35,891 nucleotides of DNA from an uncultured bacterium (GCA_900313795.1 OMSS01000006.1:1-35891); one strand, 5' to 3'. Counted from the first letter of the stretch, positions 16,044 through 24,118 are shown. Notes: generated by a model not told the origin, from the sequence alone. A program made the numbers and translations.

Positions 16044-17082
16044 AAAGTCTCCGAAGGTAGTAATTTCGGGCTATTATGGGTTTAATAATTTTGGCGACGA
16101 CGCAGTTTTGAGCGTGTTGGTTGATTCGCTAAAAAAGTCGGGCATTGAGGACATTACCGTTTTTTCAAAAAATCCGAAATCTACGAAGGAGATGTTTAAG
16201 GTCAAGTCGTCAAAGACTTTTGGCGTTTTTGGCTTAATTTTTAATTTGATGAGATGTGACTTTTTGATTTCTGGTGGTGGAAGTCTTTTGCAAGATTCCA
16301 CGAGCGTAAAGAGCCTTATTTATTACCTTTGCGTGATTATGACCGCTTTGTTTTTTAGAAAAAAAGTCATTATTTTTGCTCAAGGTCTTGGGCCGATAAA
16401 TAATAAACTTTTCGAAAAAATTACGGCTATGGTTTTGAAAAAATGCACTTATATTACTGTTCGTGATGAGAAGAGTTTCTTTTTGGCAAGAAGTTGGGGA
16501 CTCAATCCAGACTTAGTTTCTGACCCTGTTTGGAATATCAAACTCAAGACGAAATATTCGCATCGTGGGGTGGGAATTCAACTTCGAGAATGGCCGTCTT
16601 TGACTCCGCAAATGCTCAAGGATTTTGCAAAATACATTGCTGATGTTTATTCTGATAAAATTATTTTTATTTATGCACTTCAAGCGGCTTTGGACTTGGA
16701 GATTTGCGAGCAGTTGGAAGTTGAACTTTTGAAGATTAATCCTGACTTGCATACGCACGTTGTGACGAATAGAGCAACATTTGAGATTGTAGAGGCGTTT
16801 TCTCATCTTGATGAACTCATTGCGATGCGTTACCACGCTTGCCTTTTGGGCTTGAAATATGGTATTCGTGTGTTGCCGATTATTTATGACCCGAAAGTTG
16901 AAAAACTTGCTGACGAGTTTGGCTTGACCTCGAGATTGATGTTACACGGCGAATTTGAGGCAGAAAAGAAAATCAGAAACTTGAGATACGGCGAATATCA
17001 CGTTGATGAGGAAAAAGTTTCTCGCAAAAAATTCGATTTTCATAAGTTTGAGGACATTTTGTTTCCTGACGGAAAAAATTAG
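16030..17082 (+). CDS. csaB: polysaccharide pyruvyl transferase CsaB
   Basis: A 350-residue member of the polysaccharide pyruvyl transferase family, close in pattern to CsaB. Seen: ISGYYGFNNFGDDAVLSVLVDSL at the N terminus (split), the LISGGGSLLQDSTS motif, IIFAQGLGPI, and the C-terminal RYHACLLGLKYGIRVLPIIYDPKV region. CsaB adds pyruvate from PEP as a ketal to cell wall polysaccharide, which anchors proteins with SLH domains. SLH proteins are not in the window. It overlaps the kinase gene by 14 bases and has no ribosome site of its own that stands out. CsaB is found in Bacillus, Cyanobacteria and Deinococcus among others, which agrees with a cyanobacterial relative. Confidence 0.9.
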   Translation: MNKNKKSPKVVISGYYGFNNFGDDAVLSVLVDSLKKSGIEDITVFSKNPKSTKEMFKVKSSKTFGVFGLIFNLMRCDFLISGGGSLLQDSTSVKSLIYYLCVIMTALFFRKKVIIFAQGLGPINNKLFEKITAMVLKKCTYITVRDEKSFFLARSWGLNPDLVSDPVWNIKLKTKYSHRGVGIQLREWPSLTPQMLKDFAKYIADVYSDKIIFIYALQAALDLEICEQLEVELLKINPDLHTHVVTNRATFEIVEAFSHLDELIAMRYHACLLGLKYGIRVLPIIYDPKVEKLADEFGLTSRLMLHGEFEAEKKIRNLRYGEYHVDEEKVSRKKFDFHKFEDILFPDGKN

Positions 17083-17143
17083 TGGCAATGTTGTTAGAAA
17101 CAGATACTTCGCCCGAAGAATATATTTATTTTTTTATCACCAG

Positions 17144-17208
17144 TTGACAGATATTTTTCTCACAAAATACATACAAAAAATGTTATTTTCAAATAACTGT
17201 GATAAAAT
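17144..17208 (+). promoter_or_regulatory. promoter/operator region of the ACT-UPF0210 operon
   Basis: A consensus TTGACA at 17144-17149 is followed 18 bases on by a weak TACATA. Further down, an extended -10-like TGTGATAAAAT ends at 17208. Between them GTTATTT and AAATAAC (17182-17197) form a perfect inverted repeat with a two-base centre, a possible operator. Which start is used cannot be told. Confidence 0.45.
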
Positions 17209-17234
17209 ATTTTCATAATGAACGGAGAATTACA

Positions 17235-17519
17235 ATGTCAAAAGAAAACGATAAAATCATTATAACAATCATCGGTGCGGACAAAGTTGGTATTGTTGCG
17301 AAAACGACCGCTGCACTTGCTGAGTGCCAAGTCAACATCGAAGATATCAAACAATCCATTATGCAAGATTGCTTTGTAATGTTTATGCTTGCTAACGCTG
17401 ATAAAAGCCCGAAATCTTTCAGCGAAATTAAAGACAAATTAACAAAAATCGGCGAAGAGATGAAACTCGAAGTTTGGGTTCAAAAGAAGGCGATTTTTGA
17501 TAAAATGCACACAATTTAG
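17235..17519 (+). CDS. ACT domain protein (UPF0237 type)
   Basis: A 94-residue single ACT domain: IIITIIGADKVGIVAKTTAALAECQVNIEDIKQSIM (split over the first strand-helix-strand) and a second half with the KLEVWV-like strand. ACT domains bind amino acids or other small ligands and regulate partners. ATG 17235 has CGGAG seven bases upstream; the open frame extends 12 codons further without support. It is followed 11 bases later by a UPF0210 protein, the standard pairing for UPF0237, so it is likely a regulatory partner of that protein. Ligand unknown. Confidence 0.9.
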   Translation: MSKENDKIIITIIGADKVGIVAKTTAALAECQVNIEDIKQSIMQDCFVMFMLANADKSPKSFSEIKDKLTKIGEEMKLEVWVQKKAIFDKMHTI

Positions 17520-17530
17520 CGAGGTAAACG

Positions 17531-18898
17531 ATGAACTTTTTCAGTGAGGATTCAATCCTTGAAACAATTAATATGATTAAGGTGCATAACCTTGATATCA
17601 GAACGGTTACGCTTGCTTTAAGTTTGCGTGACTGTTGTGATACGGACGTTCATTGCGTGGGCGAAAAAATCCACGAAAAAATCGTTCGTTACGCAAAAAA
17701 TTTGAGAAAATACTCTGACGAAATCGAGTCAGAATACTCTATTCCTATTGTAAATAAACGGATTGCGGTTACGCCGATTTCGCTTGTCGGAGAATCATGC
17801 AAAAACCCTGATTACATTTATCTTGCAAAAATTTTGGACAAAGCGGCAGATGAAGTTGGCGTCGATTTTATCGGCGGATTTGGTGCACTTGTGGAAAAGG
17901 GTATGACTAAAGGCGATAGCCTTCTTATGGAAAGTATTCCAGAGGCTTTGGCACAAACGAACAAAATCTGCTCGTCCATAAACCTTGCCTCATCAAAAGC
18001 AGGTATTAATATGGACGCTATCAACAAAATGGCTCAAATCATTAAGCAAACGGCAGATTTGACGGCTGATGGAGATGGTATCGGTGCTGCAAAGTTGGTT
18101 TGCTTCTGTAATGCCCCCGGTGATAACCCGTTTATGGCAGGAGCTTTTCACGGTTATGGCGAACCCGAATGTGCCCTTAACATCGGTGTTTCAGGCCCTG
18201 GGGTTGTTAGAGCGGCAGTTGATTCGTTGAGAAAAGATGCACCTTTAGATGAAGTTGCAAACAAAATCAAACAAATTGCTTACAAAATCACTTCAACAGG
18301 CGAATTAATCGGTCACGAAATGGCACAAAAATTGGGTATTCCTTTTGGCATAATCGACCTTTCGCTTGCTCCTACACCCGCAATCGGAGACAGCGTAGCG
18401 GGAATTTTCCGTGCAATGGGCTTGGAGCACGCAGGTGCACACGGCACAACCGCAGCACTTGCAATGCTTAACGATGCTGTTAAAAAAGGTGGAATTATGG
18501 CAAGTTCGCATGTTGGCGGACTTTCAGGTGCATTCATTCCTGTTTCGGAAGATGCGGAAATGATTGAAGCTGCAAGAAACGGTTTTTTGACGTTTGATAA
18601 ATTGGAAGCAATGACCTGCGTATGCTCGGTCGGACTTGATATGATTGCAATTCCGGGGACAACGCCTATCGACACAATTGCAGGAATTATTGCGGACGAG
18701 ATGGCAATCGGTATGATTAACAAAAAAACGACAGCCGTCAGAGTTATCCCCGTACCGAATAAAAAAGTTGGCGAAAATGCAGTCTATGGCGGACTCTTGG
18801 GCGAAGCACCGATTATCCCCGTAAACAACCTTTCCTCAACAGGATTTGTTCAACGTGGAGGAAGAATTCCAGCACCAATACACAGTTTAAACAATTAG
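17531..18898 (+). CDS. UPF0210 (PFL/DUF711) family protein
   Basis: A 455-residue protein of the UPF0210 family, normal length. Recognisable: the N-terminal [66 protein letters not shown] (split), and the C-terminal [21 protein letters not shown]. The fold has been compared to pyruvate formate-lyase-like barrels in structural genomics work, but no reaction is established. Cytosolic. It sits between the ACT protein and a dCMP deaminase with gaps of about 10 bases and a GAGG site, so all three form an operon. Confidence 0.92.
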   Translation: MNFFSEDSILETINMIKVHNLDIRTVTLALSLRDCCDTDVHCVGEKIHEKIVRYAKNLRKYSDEIESEYSIPIVNKRIAVTPISLVGESCKNPDYIYLAKILDKAADEVGVDFIGGFGALVEKGMTKGDSLLMESIPEALAQTNKICSSINLASSKAGINMDAINKMAQIIKQTADLTADGDGIGAAKLVCFCNAPGDNPFMAGAFHGYGEPECALNIGVSGPGVVRAAVDSLRKDAPLDEVANKIKQIAYKITSTGELIGHEMAQKLGIPFGIIDLSLAPTPAIGDSVAGIFRAMGLEHAGAHGTTAALAMLNDAVKKGGIMASSHVGGLSGAFIPVSEDAEMIEAARNGFLTFDKLEAMTCVCSVGLDMIAIPGTTPIDTIAGIIADEMAIGMINKKTTAVRVIPVPNKKVGENAVYGGLLGEAPIIPVNNLSSTGFVQRGGRIPAPIHSLNN

Positions 18899-18908
18899 TG
18901 AGGTTATT

Positions 18909-19379
18909 ATGACAACACTTGAAGATGCAAAAAAACGAGAACTCAAACCGTGGAACGATTATTTCATGGATTTGGCAAAAACTTGTGCAACCCGTTCAAA
19001 TTGCTTACGTTCGCAAGTTGGAGCGGTAATTGTTGGAGAAGATAAAAAAATTAAGGCAACAGGCTACAACGGCACTCCATCAAAGGTTCAATCGTGCTAT
19101 GAAAGAGGGACTTGCTACAGAATTGAAAATAACATTCAATCTGGCACAAGATACGAAACTTGCCGTAGCATACACGCCGAACAAAATGCCATAATCCAAG
19201 CAGGACAAGACCGTTGCCAAAATGCAACAATGTATATTTACGGTCACAACATCATTTGTATCCTCTGCAAAAGATTTATCGTTCAAGCGGGAATTAAAGA
19301 TGTCTTTCTCAAAAAAGACGAAAACTCACCGCTCGTCCACGTTACGGCTGATGAAATCAGACACGATTTGGAAGAATAA
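18909..19379 (+). CDS. comEB: deoxycytidylate deaminase family protein (ComEB-like)
   Basis: A 156-residue zinc deaminase expected to convert dCMP to dUMP for thymidylate synthesis. Seen: the N-terminal WNDYFMDLAKTCATRSNCLRSQVGAVIV pattern (split), GYNGTPS, the catalytic HAEQNAI with His89 and Glu91, and the zinc cysteines Cys117 and Cys120. The proline that normally precedes the first cysteine (PCxxC) is replaced by isoleucine (IICILC). Extra cysteines at SCYERGTC (63 and 69) and Cys85 may hold a second zinc, as known in dCMP deaminases. Last gene of the operon, with a terminator directly after. Confidence 0.9.
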   Translation: MTTLEDAKKRELKPWNDYFMDLAKTCATRSNCLRSQVGAVIVGEDKKIKATGYNGTPSKVQSCYERGTCYRIENNIQSGTRYETCRSIHAEQNAIIQAGQDRCQNATMYIYGHNIICILCKRFIVQAGIKDVFLKKDENSPLVHVTADEIRHDLEE

Positions 19380-19382
19380 ACA

Positions 19383-19409
19383 AAAGAGGCTATCAAAAGC
19401 CTCTTTTTT
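19383..19409 (+). terminator. Rho-independent terminator after the deaminase gene
   Basis: AAAGAGGC (19383-19390) and GCCTCTTT (19399-19406) form a perfect 8-base stem with an eight-base loop and a T run to 19409. It begins three bases after the stop codon. Confidence 0.93.
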
Positions 19410-19424
19410 AATTTCCGTTTAATC

Positions 19425-19504
19425 GTCATTCTGAAGTTTTGAAACGATAAAAAATCTCAGATAAATTCGAAAAATATATATTTCTTCTAAAGGCTCAGTA
19501 TGAC
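19425..19504. repeat. dispersed intergenic hairpin repeat, copy 3, plus tag
   Basis: GTCATTCTGA head (19425) and CTCAGTATGAC right arm (19494-19504) mark a diverged copy of the repeat at 3082 and 6395; the middle is not conserved. A second type of tag, GTCATTGCGAG, follows at 19519-19529. Together they fill the gap between two convergent transcription units. Confidence 0.65.
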
Positions 19505-19549
19505 TGCAAGAAGTCACCGTCATTGCGAGAGTTAGCGTGGCAAATTCAA

Positions 19550-20359
19550 TTATCTGTCAAAAAATCTTTGTTTTTTGTTAAAGTCTTTATCTATAATAAT
19601 TCCGCCCCATTCGACCATTGTGAAGCCTTGACGTTTGATTTTTTTCAAGGTGTAAGGTGTCGATTGTGTGTTTGGTTGAATTGGAGTAATGACTACCTCA
19701 ATTCTGTTCCACGAGTCAGGTTTGGGGGAAACGGATAGTTTTATCCAGTCGTCGACTTCTTCATTTTGGAGAAAATAAATTCTGAAATCGGTCGCCGGGT
19801 AGTTTGAAATAATTTCACTCCAAAAACGGACAAATTCAGTCTTTTCGGCGGTGTTCATAGCCATTTCGTCTGCTTTTTCGTTCAAAAATTCTCTGATATT
19901 TTCCTTTTTGATGCTCCAGCCGAGGAGTTTTTTGGGAACTTCTTTGATAAACTTGTTGCCGTCCCAATATATATAGGGGTAATTGTTAGCCTTGCAAGCC
20001 GTTTGGGCGTATTCAAATCCAAAAGTTGTGGGTAGCGAATCGCAGTTTGTTTTTTCGGGTTGCAAATCGATTAAATGCCCGTCCTTGTGGGCAATTACCT
20101 TCCAACTGTTCAGATATTTTTGAGGAACGGTATTTTTTGTCAGGAGGAAATAGTCGAGTCTGACGTTGACCATTTTTGGCAAATCATCTGAATAGAGATA
20201 GATTGCAGGTTTTTTAATCGGAGGATTGCCGTCGTCGGGCATTTTTATATCGCCCATCGAATTTGCAATCGGAAGAGAGCAAAGTGCGACTATGCATGCC
20301 GAAATCGCTGTCAGGGCTTTTGTTTTGACAGAAATGTTTTTCAAATTAAAGTGCTTCAT
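19550..20359 (-). CDS. secreted protein with KPxIYLY and VEWGG motifs
   Basis: A 269-residue protein starting MKHFNLKNISVKTK, followed by a hydrophobic signal segment ALTAISACIVALCSLPIANS. The mature part opens with KPAIYLYSDD, then a beta-rich region with NSWKVIAHKDGHL, YPYIYWDGNKF, GWSIKKENIREFLNEKADEM, FVRFWSEIISNYP, and the ending GFTMVEWGGIII. I recognise this as a widespread, uncharacterised secreted family whose members carry KPVIYLYP, YWEG and FTVVEWGG. Function unknown. The open frame extends upstream into the preceding gene; ATG 20359 was chosen because the signal peptide starts there, and it overlaps that gene by 14 bases. Last gene of the recF operon. Confidence 0.8.
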   Translation of the reverse strand: MKHFNLKNISVKTKALTAISACIVALCSLPIANSMGDIKMPDDGNPPIKKPAIYLYSDDLPKMVNVRLDYFLLTKNTVPQKYLNSWKVIAHKDGHLIDLQPEKTNCDSLPTTFGFEYAQTACKANNYPYIYWDGNKFIKEVPKKLLGWSIKKENIREFLNEKADEMAMNTAEKTEFVRFWSEIISNYPATDFRIYFLQNEEVDDWIKLSVSPKPDSWNRIEVVITPIQPNTQSTPYTLKKIKRQGFTMVEWGGIIIDKDFNKKQRFFDR

Positions 20360-20759
20360 TTTGGTTTTTCTTAACTTTGGGAACGGCAGAGAGTTGACAA
20401 GCGTAGCCGAATGCTTGTTCGAGGTTGCTGCCTGCCTGAATTGCTTGCCATTGGCGAGGTTGGTAGTCAACGAGCATAAGTTCGTCACGTTTGTTATAAC
20501 CTTCAATCATCATTGGTTTGAAGAGTTTTTGACCGCAATCCATTTTGAAATAGTACGTTGCGTAATACATTTCTTTGTTTTCGGGGGAATAATCTTCGTT
20601 ATAAATTTTCATGCGAATTTCGGCAGTATTGTCTTTTTTGTTGTAGCGAATGCTGTCGAGGTCAATTTCCGCAGCATCGGTAAATTCTTCTTCGGCTGCC
20701 ACTGCAATCGGTGCAATCGCCATTGTTGCCAAAAATAAACCGAGCAATAATTTCTTCAT
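20346..20759 (-). CDS. secreted protein, possibly surface-adhesin E like
   Basis: A 137-residue protein with a strong signal peptide: MKKLLLGLFLATMAIAPIAVAAEEE, cleavage likely after AVA near residue 21. The mature part has EIDLDSIRYNKKDNTAEIRMKIYN, then YYATYYFKMDCGQKLFKP and a second Cys at FGYACQL, a pattern that reminds me of the short surface-adhesin E domain; this is weak. The AGGAG site is good. It begins 13 bases after recF and its end overlaps the next gene by 14 bases, so the three are one operon. The two cysteines could form a disulfide outside the cytoplasm. Confidence 0.78.
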   Translation of the reverse strand: MKKLLLGLFLATMAIAPIAVAAEEEFTDAAEIDLDSIRYNKKDNTAEIRMKIYNEDYSPENKEMYYATYYFKMDCGQKLFKPMMIEGYNKRDELMLVDYQPRQWQAIQAGSNLEQAFGYACQLSAVPKVKKNQNEAL

Positions 20760-20772
20760 TTTTTCTCCTTTT

Positions 20773-21820
20773 TTATGCCGGAATTATATCCGCACTGTTT
20801 TCATTTTGTATTATCTTATATATTTTAACATTTTCCAAGTATCTTTTGTCAAAATGTAAAGTATCTACAGATGTAATAATTGTCTGGTGATGCTCCTCAA
20901 TTCCGTTCAACAAGTACGTTTGACGGATATCGTCAAGTTCTGCAAGGACATCATCAAGTAACAAAATTGCATTATATCCCGTTTTTGAGCGGATTAACTC
21001 TGTTTCCGCAAGTTTGAGAGCAAGAACGATGGTGCGTTGCTGACCTTGTGAGGCAAATTTTTGTGAATTTATGTTATCGATGAAGAACGAAACGTCGTCA
21101 CGGTGCGGCCCTACGACGGATTGTGCACGGATAATTTCTTCGTTTCTTTTTTCATCAAGTCTTTCGTAAAATTTTTCGGCAATTTTTGCACTCGTCCACT
21201 CCGAAACGTCCTCGACATCGATATCTTCAACTATTGATGAATTGTAAACAATGGAAAGAGTTTCTTTGAGCGAAATATGCGAATGTTTTTGCCGAGCATA
21301 TTTCAAAAGTTCTTTGAGAAAATTTAACCGCAATAAAATTATGTTACTTCCCGTTATTGCAAGTTGCTCGTTCCACACGTCAAGGAGTGCATTTTCGGCG
21401 TTAATGTTGCCGCCTAAAGATTTTAGAAAATTATTTTTTTGTGTTCGAATTTTGTTGTATTTCAAAATCCTGTCAGAATGTGCAGGATAAAGCGACGAAA
21501 CCGCATCATCGAGCCAAGTTCGACGGTCATCTGGATTTCCACGAAGAAGTGCAAGGTCACTCGTTGAAAAACTTACAGAAAAAATATTCGAAAGATACTC
21601 TGATGTCTTATTCTTCTTGATTTCATTGACTTTGAGCAATTTTTTCTTTGGCGTGCTTTGCCTTGATTGTTTTGAGGGATGCAAGATAGCCGATTGCCTC
21701 GAGGAGATTGGTTTTCCCCTGTGCATTTTTTCCCGTCAACAAAATTTTATCCGCATCAAAATCAAGATTCAAATCGGAATAATTTCGAAAATTTCTGAGT
21801 TGTATGTTGTTGATAAACAT
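20773..21820 (-). pseudogene. recF: recF, disrupted by a frame change and internal loss
   Basis: RecF binds gapped DNA with RecOR and helps load RecA. The first fragment (21820 to the stop at 21623) starts MFINNIQLRNFRNYSDLNLDF and has Walker A GKNAQGKTNLLEAI, then ends 22 residues after that motif. The second fragment, in a different frame from about 21670 to 20773, picks up at KKKLLKVNEIKKNK and holds FSTSDLALLRGNPDDRR, VGPHRDDVSF, the signature SQGQQRTIVLALKLAE and Walker B ILLLDDVLAELDD. Against E. coli RecF about 30-35 residues between LASLKTI and KKKLLKV are missing, so a plain one-base slip does not restore it. Either a real pseudogene or an assembly error; the downstream genes remain intact. 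Confidence 0.85.
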
Positions 21821-21881
21821 AACAAAATTATAGCGTTTTCGTCATTTTGTGGCAAAAATGTTTCACGATGTATAAATTCTC

Positions 21882-21894
21882 CGTCAAATTGACG
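21882..21894 (+). promoter_or_regulatory. operator-like palindrome upstream of the SulP gene
   Basis: CGTCAAATTGACG is a perfect inverted repeat of six bases around one A, in the divergent gap between recF and the SulP gene. Its right half includes TTGACG, a possible -35; TATGAT lies 23 bases beyond, too far for a standard promoter. Confidence 0.35.
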
Positions 21895-21953
21895 ATTTGA
21901 AAAGCGAAATCTTGCGGTATGATTGAACAAAGTGTGTTTGAAAAGGATTAATT

Positions 21954-23567
21954 ATGAAAAAAATCAATGCAAATTACCTCAAAGGTAATATTTACGGCGG
22001 TATCACGGCTGGCGTAATCGCTTTGCCGTTGGCACTTGCTTTCGGGGTCGCAAGCGGAATGGGTGCAGCAGCAGGGCTTTACGGGGCAATTTTCGTTTGC
22101 CTGTTCGCATCGCTTTTTGGCGGTACAAAAACCCAAATTTCTGGTCCAACAGGTCCTATGACGGTCGTTGTCGCCTCGGTTATTGCACTTTACCCCAACA
22201 ACCCCAAAATTATCTGCATGACAATCTGTTTGGCTGGTATTTTTCAAATCATTCTCGGTTTGATTAAGGTTGGCGATTTGATTAAATACGTTCCGTATCC
22301 GGTTATTTCGGGCTTTATGTCGGGTGTCGGTGCAATTATTGTGCTTTTGCAAATCAATCCGCTTTTCGGGCATGATGCTTACGGAAATGTTTTGCAAACT
22401 GTGAAAAGTTATTTCCATATCTTGCAAAACGTCAACCCACAATGCCTTATTTTGGGCATTTTGACCTTGTTGATTGTTTATTTTACCCCGAAAAAAATAG
22501 GAAAAATTATCCCTTCTTCTCTTTTGGCATTGATTGTGGCAACCGTTGTTGCGGTCGTTTGCAAGTTTAATGTCCCTGTAATTGGCGAAATTCCAACAGG
22601 TTTGCCCCATTTTCAACTTGGTTTGATTTCTATAAAAGAATTTTATGCAATCGTCCCTGTCGCTTTGACACTGGCGGTTTTAGGCTCGATTGACTCACTT
22701 TTGACATCTCTCGTTGCCGACTCGATGACAAGAACAAAACATAACAGTAACAAGGAACTCATCGGGCAAGGGCTTGGAAATGCCGTAGCGGGCATGTTTG
22801 GCGGAATTGCCGGTGCCGGTGCAACAATGAGAACCGCCGTAAATATCAAATCTGGCGGCACGGACAGACTTTCGGGTGTTGTCCACTGTATTTTGCTTGC
22901 AGTAATTTTGATTTTCCTTGCACCTGTTGCTTCGAAAATCCCTCTTTGTGTACTTTCTGCCATATTAATCAAGGTCGGATTTGATATTATCGACTACAAG
23001 TTTTTATCTATCGCAAAAAGCGTTCCCCGTAAGGAATTTGCCGTTATGGGAATTGTATTTTTCTTGACAGTTTTCTATGATTTGATTTTTGCCGTTGCAG
23101 TCGGTATTGTACTTGCCTCAATCCTTTTTGCTGCAAGTGTTTCCGCCTCAACAAAAATTTCGTCTGTCAAAATTGACGAAATTGACGACGTCAACGACGA
23201 TATTTTTGACGACGAAAGATACAAAAAACTTATCTCTTTCATCAGAATCGACGGTGCATTCTTCTTTGGTTCGTCAGCGTGCGTTCTTAACCAAATCGAA
23301 AAAAATTCACAAGGGGTTAAATGCGTCGTACTTTATTGCAAGCGTGTTGTCACGATTGACGTTTCGGCAATTTTTGTTCTCGAGGAAATCATTGAACGTT
23401 TCGAAAGCCATGGTGTCAAGGTCATCTTGGTCATGAAGGATTGGCAAATGGTCGATAAGATTTTGCACGCTGGGCTTGCAAAAATTTTGACCGCCGATAA
23501 TTTCGCTTTTAGCAAGGAAACCGCCTTGATTAAGGCAAAACGTATGGTTCGCCATTACTTGAAATAA
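21954..23567 (+). CDS. SulP family anion transporter with STAS domain
   Basis: A 537-residue inner membrane transporter. The transmembrane part (about residues 10-395) has GNIYGGITAGVIALPLALAFGVASG (split), the QISGPTGPMTVVVASVIAL motif near residue 62, and GSIDSLLTSLVADSMT, typical of SulP/SLC26 proteins such as bicarbonate transporter BicA and sulfate carriers. An Asp-rich linker follows, then a cytoplasmic STAS domain (about 422-530) with TIDVSAIFVLEEI. Substrate (bicarbonate, sulfate or other) cannot be decided; no carbonic anhydrase or sulfate gene is next to it. AAGGA precedes the ATG. Divergent from recF, single-gene unit with its own terminator. Confidence 0.93.
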   Translation: MKKINANYLKGNIYGGITAGVIALPLALAFGVASGMGAAAGLYGAIFVCLFASLFGGTKTQISGPTGPMTVVVASVIALYPNNPKIICMTICLAGIFQIILGLIKVGDLIKYVPYPVISGFMSGVGAIIVLLQINPLFGHDAYGNVLQTVKSYFHILQNVNPQCLILGILTLLIVYFTPKKIGKIIPSSLLALIVATVVAVVCKFNVPVIGEIPTGLPHFQLGLISIKEFYAIVPVALTLAVLGSIDSLLTSLVADSMTRTKHNSNKELIGQGLGNAVAGMFGGIAGAGATMRTAVNIKSGGTDRLSGVVHCILLAVILIFLAPVASKIPLCVLSAILIKVGFDIIDYKFLSIAKSVPRKEFAVMGIVFFLTVFYDLIFAVAVGIVLASILFAASVSASTKISSVKIDEIDDVNDDIFDDERYKKLISFIRIDGAFFFGSSACVLNQIEKNSQGVKCVVLYCKRVVTIDVSAIFVLEEIIERFESHGVKVILVMKDWQMVDKILHAGLAKILTADNFAFSKETALIKAKRMVRHYLK

Positions 23568-23589
23568 TTTTATTTCAAAAATTTATAAG

Positions 23590-23611
23590 CCGACCTTCGG
23601 GTCGGTTTTTT
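23590..23611 (+). terminator. Rho-independent terminator after the SulP gene
   Basis: CCGACC (23590-23595), TTCG tetraloop, GGTCGG (23600-23605), then six T residues. Confidence 0.95.
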
Positions 23612-23722
23612 GTTTCTCGTAATGACAATAAACTCTAAATCATTCTCTGTTGTTACGAACGAAAAAATTGCAGGTTGGGTTTTAACCCAACAATGTCACG
23701 GCATTAATCCATAAAAAAAGGT

Positions 23723-23749
23723 AAAAAAAAGAGACTTTTGCAAGTCCCC
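23723..23749 (-). terminator. orphan Rho-independent terminator on the minus strand
   Basis: Read on the minus strand: GGGGACTT (23749-23742), GCAA tetraloop, AAGTCTCT (23737-23730) pairing over all eight positions with two G-U pairs, then a run of eight T. No coding gene on the minus strand leads into it. Confidence 0.7.
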
Positions 23750-23864
23750 CGAAAGCTGTTATGCTTCCTCGTGTGTAAGTGAAAGGTTTAGTGTGTATGG
23801 TATGTGTGTGTGTGAATAAAAAATCTCGTTAAAAAATGAACCTCTTTTAATAACCTCTCTATAT
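23723..23864 (-). ncRNA. candidate small RNA, CA-rich
   Basis: A terminator that works only on the minus strand has no gene upstream of it, so an unannotated transcript is likely. A possible promoter on the minus strand is TTGAAA (23897-23892) and TATACT (23876-23871), 15 bases apart, which would start RNA near 23864. The RNA would be about 140 bases, with a middle of CACACACACACATACC and ACACAC repeats that should be single-stranded, then GAGGAAGC and the terminator hairpin. No convincing ORF lies in it. The start is uncertain; the transcript could begin further right. Confidence 0.4.
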
Positions 23865-23883
23865 ATATAAAGTATATATAGAG
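23857..23883. other. long AT-rich hairpin
   Basis: CTCTATATATA (23857-23867) and TATATATAGAG (23873-23883) form a perfect 11-base stem with a five-base loop, extendable by two more pairs. No T run on either side. It overlaps the putative -10 of the small RNA candidate. Confidence 0.6.
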
Positions 23884-23995
23884 GGTGTGAATTTCAAGAA
23901 AAAGGTTTTTTAAAAGTGAAATTTTTTAAAACTCAATAATGACAAAGGTTAGAAGGGTAAAATTCATATTTACAAAAGTTAATATTTGTTTTAAA

Positions 23996-24118
23996 ATGCC
24001 TGTAAATTTAATAAAACAACTCGAAAACGGGGAAAATCATGTTATATTTCTTAATATATTCGTTTTTTTCACTTTAAAAGAAATGGATATTGTTGGGCGA
24101 AAATTTAAACAAAAATAA
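23996..24118 (+). CDS. possible 40-residue small protein
   Basis: An open frame from ATG 23996 to TAA 24118 encodes a peptide starting MPVNLIKQLENGENHV, with a hydrophobic centre IFLNIFVFFTL and a basic end GRKFKQK, a layout compatible with a small membrane peptide. There is no ribosome binding site and the DNA is very AT-rich, so it may be chance. It lies inside the inverted palindrome pair. Confidence 0.2.
   Translation: MPVNLIKQLENGENHVIFLNIFVFFTLKEMDIVGRKFKQK

Noticed and set aside
21619-21672. Programmed ribosomal frameshift in recF at the AAAGAAAAAAT run
   Set aside because: A shift there would join the frames but still leave about 30 residues of the RecF core missing, so a deletion explains the data better.
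23775-23814. GT repeat as a CRISPR or phase-variable tract of a gene
   Set aside because: There is no regular repeat-spacer pattern and no coding frame that the tract would switch.
24039-24077. A 12-codon hydrophobic frame (starting MLYFLIYSFF) with GGGG upstream, resembling a small toxin
   Set aside because: Too short for known hydrophobic toxins and fully contained in another frame of AT-rich DNA; no antisense antitoxin arrangement was seen.
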